Source of the DNA: an uncultured Ancrocorticia sp.
GTDB taxonomy: Bacteria > Actinomycetota > Actinomycetes > Actinomycetales > Actinomycetaceae
NCBI GenBank assembly: GCA_905373325.1
Contig: CAJPTB010000138.1
Coordinates: forward strand, 1-5,803
Direction: 5' to 3'
Length of the DNA: 5,803 nt
Made by a program: the position numbers and the translations under genes. Every line of letters begins with the position of its first letter. The stretch's first letter is position 1. Positions 5,313 to 5,803 of this stretch are shown in pieces. The notes under the pieces are model-generated. The model saw only the letters and a program-made list of their open reading frames with translations, made no database searches and had not been told where the DNA came from.

Positions 5313-5653
5313 CAGACATTCACCGTTTTCCTAGTGACTTTCGTTGCGTGAAACGCCGTCCGAATCGATTCTTCCATTTGTTCTGCATTCTGTTCGTCCA
5401 CAGGTTTGCATGTGGTGAGGGTGATGTAGCCTCCGCCTTCCTCCGGCCATGTGTGCATGGCAACGTGGGATTCGGACAGGAGCAGCGCGGCGCTTATGCC
5501 TTGAGGGGAGAACAGATGGGTGACCGAGTCGACGACGTGAAGACCAGCCTGCTTGGCTATCGATCTGAGCGTGTTTTCCACCGTTGCGCGCGCGTTGAGC
5601 AAATCATGGGACGCCCCGTGAACTTTGAAAACCAGGGACTGGTACGTGAACAT
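5312..5653 (-). CDS. speH: S-adenosylmethionine decarboxylase proenzyme, class 1B
   Basis: This pyruvoyl enzyme decarboxylates SAM to give the aminopropyl donor for the transferase encoded downstream. The diagnostic segment LLSESHVAMHTWPEEGGG contains the self-cleavage site. Numbered from the ATG at 5653 (113 residues), cleavage falls between E61 and S62, and S62 becomes the pyruvoyl group. S54, H67 and C82 match the processing Ser, processing His and catalytic Cys of the Thermotoga class 1B enzyme (S55, H68 and C83, with S63 cleaved) by their spacing. All key residues are therefore present. An in-frame TTG at 5674 would add seven residues. I prefer ATG 5653 because the protein then begins just before the first conserved strand, and TAGAAT sits seven bases upstream, as in leaderless genes. 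Neither start has a good Shine-Dalgarno. The stop overlaps the DUF4178 start (TGATG). Confidence 0.92.
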   Translation of the reverse strand: MFTYQSLVFKVHGASHDLLNARATVENTLRSIAKQAGLHVVDSVTHLFSPQGISAALLLSESHVAMHTWPEEGGGYITLTTCKPVDEQNAEQMEESIRTAFHATKVTRKTVNV

Positions 5654-5660
5654 GCTGGCA

Positions 5661-5666
5661 ATTCTA
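5661..5666 (-). promoter_or_regulatory. Candidate -10 box for a leaderless speH transcript
   Basis: The minus strand reads TAGAAT at 5666-5661, five of six matches to the -10 consensus. The A of the speH ATG (5653) is the eighth base after it, which is where transcription would start. Together with the missing Shine-Dalgarno, this points to a leaderless cassette mRNA. No clear -35 is seen (TTCCTT at about 5689-5684 is weak). If true, translation of the whole cassette begins at the first base of the mRNA. Confidence 0.45.
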
Positions 5667-5677
5667 CTTAACAAACC

Positions 5678-5803
5678 ATGGCGAAGGAATCCTCGTCCGG
5701 CGGTCGGACTGGGGCGAGGGATCCAAAGGCGGTTCGAAAAGCGAGGGGAGACAAGGGGTCGAATAACGAGGTTCGAAAAACGGGGTCTCGAAAAGCGGGG
5801 GGG
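5678..5803 (+). CDS. Possible N-terminus of a divergent Lys/Arg/Gly-rich protein, cut by the right edge
   Basis: From the ATG at 5678 a frame of 42 codons stays open to the edge. It starts MAKESSSGGRTGARDPKAVR and continues rich in Lys, Arg and Gly with RKA/RKT recurring. I do not recognise it. In favour: it has no stop and resembles the basic, unstructured N-terminus of some cytoplasmic proteins. Against: no Shine-Dalgarno or clear promoter precedes it, its ATG is only 24 bases from the speH ATG, it uses AGG and CGA codons that look rare beside the neighbours, and any purine-rich strand yields such residues. It may be non-coding upstream DNA of speH. Confidence 0.25.
   Translation, partial: MAKESSSGGRTGARDPKAVRKARGDKGSNNEVRKTGSRKAGG
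5734..5803. repeat. Four imperfect copies of a TCGAAAARCGRGG motif upstream of speH
   Basis: Copies are at 5734-5748 (TCGAAAAGCGAGGGG), 5759-5771 (TCGAATAACGAGG), 5773-5785 (TCGAAAAACGGGG) and 5788-5803 (TCGAAAAGCGGGGGGG). A weaker match lies at 5722-5732. The start-to-start steps are 25, 14 and 15 bases. The array may continue beyond the edge. It lies 81-150 bases upstream of the speH start, so it could be a regulator-binding array, or it could be coding repeats of the possible divergent frame. Confidence 0.6.

Overview
The window comes from a GC-rich bacterium, most likely an actinobacterium. The evidence is high-GC coding with few gaps, a C-terminal fragment resembling an actinobacterial amylosucrase, an actinobacterial-looking Dps, and a polyamine/DUF cluster of a kind I associate with Actinobacteria. 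I cannot name the species.

Layout, left to right. (1) Positions 1-306 (+): the 3' end of a GH13 glycosidase, probably amylosucrase, followed by a GC-rich hairpin. (2) 588-1046 (+): a complete Dps ferritin-like protein with a good Shine-Dalgarno sequence and all ferroxidase ligands. (3) 1047-1372: a gene-free stretch between convergent genes, with a 13-bp-stem terminator and then a 34-bp GC-rich tandem repeat. (4) 1373-2350 (-): a ribokinase carrying a low-complexity insertion caused partly by a perfect 15-bp tandem duplication. (5) 2575-5653 (-): a four-gene polyamine/membrane cassette. (6) 5675-5803: a purine-rich edge region with repeated TCGAAAA-type motifs and a possible start of a divergent reading frame.

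The cassette is the centre of interest. In transcription order it holds a class 1B S-adenosylmethionine decarboxylase (speH type, all processing and catalytic residues present), a DUF4178 protein with one membrane helix and a Gly/Tyr/Arg/Pro repeat tail, a half-size DUF350 protein with two membrane helices, and a polyamine aminopropyltransferase with a seven-helix membrane domain in front of the catalytic domain. Two of its three junctions are TGATG stop/start overlaps. The likely logic is that SpeH makes decarboxylated SAM and the membrane-bound transferase uses it as aminopropyl donor. The two DUF proteins are probable membrane partners. No putrescine-forming gene is visible, so the acceptor is open.

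From memory, the DUF proteins and the transferase resemble the Mycobacterium tuberculosis Rv2597-Rv2601 neighbourhood. There I do not recall an adjacent decarboxylase. The physical linkage here supports a real aminopropyl-transfer role for that poorly understood membrane system.
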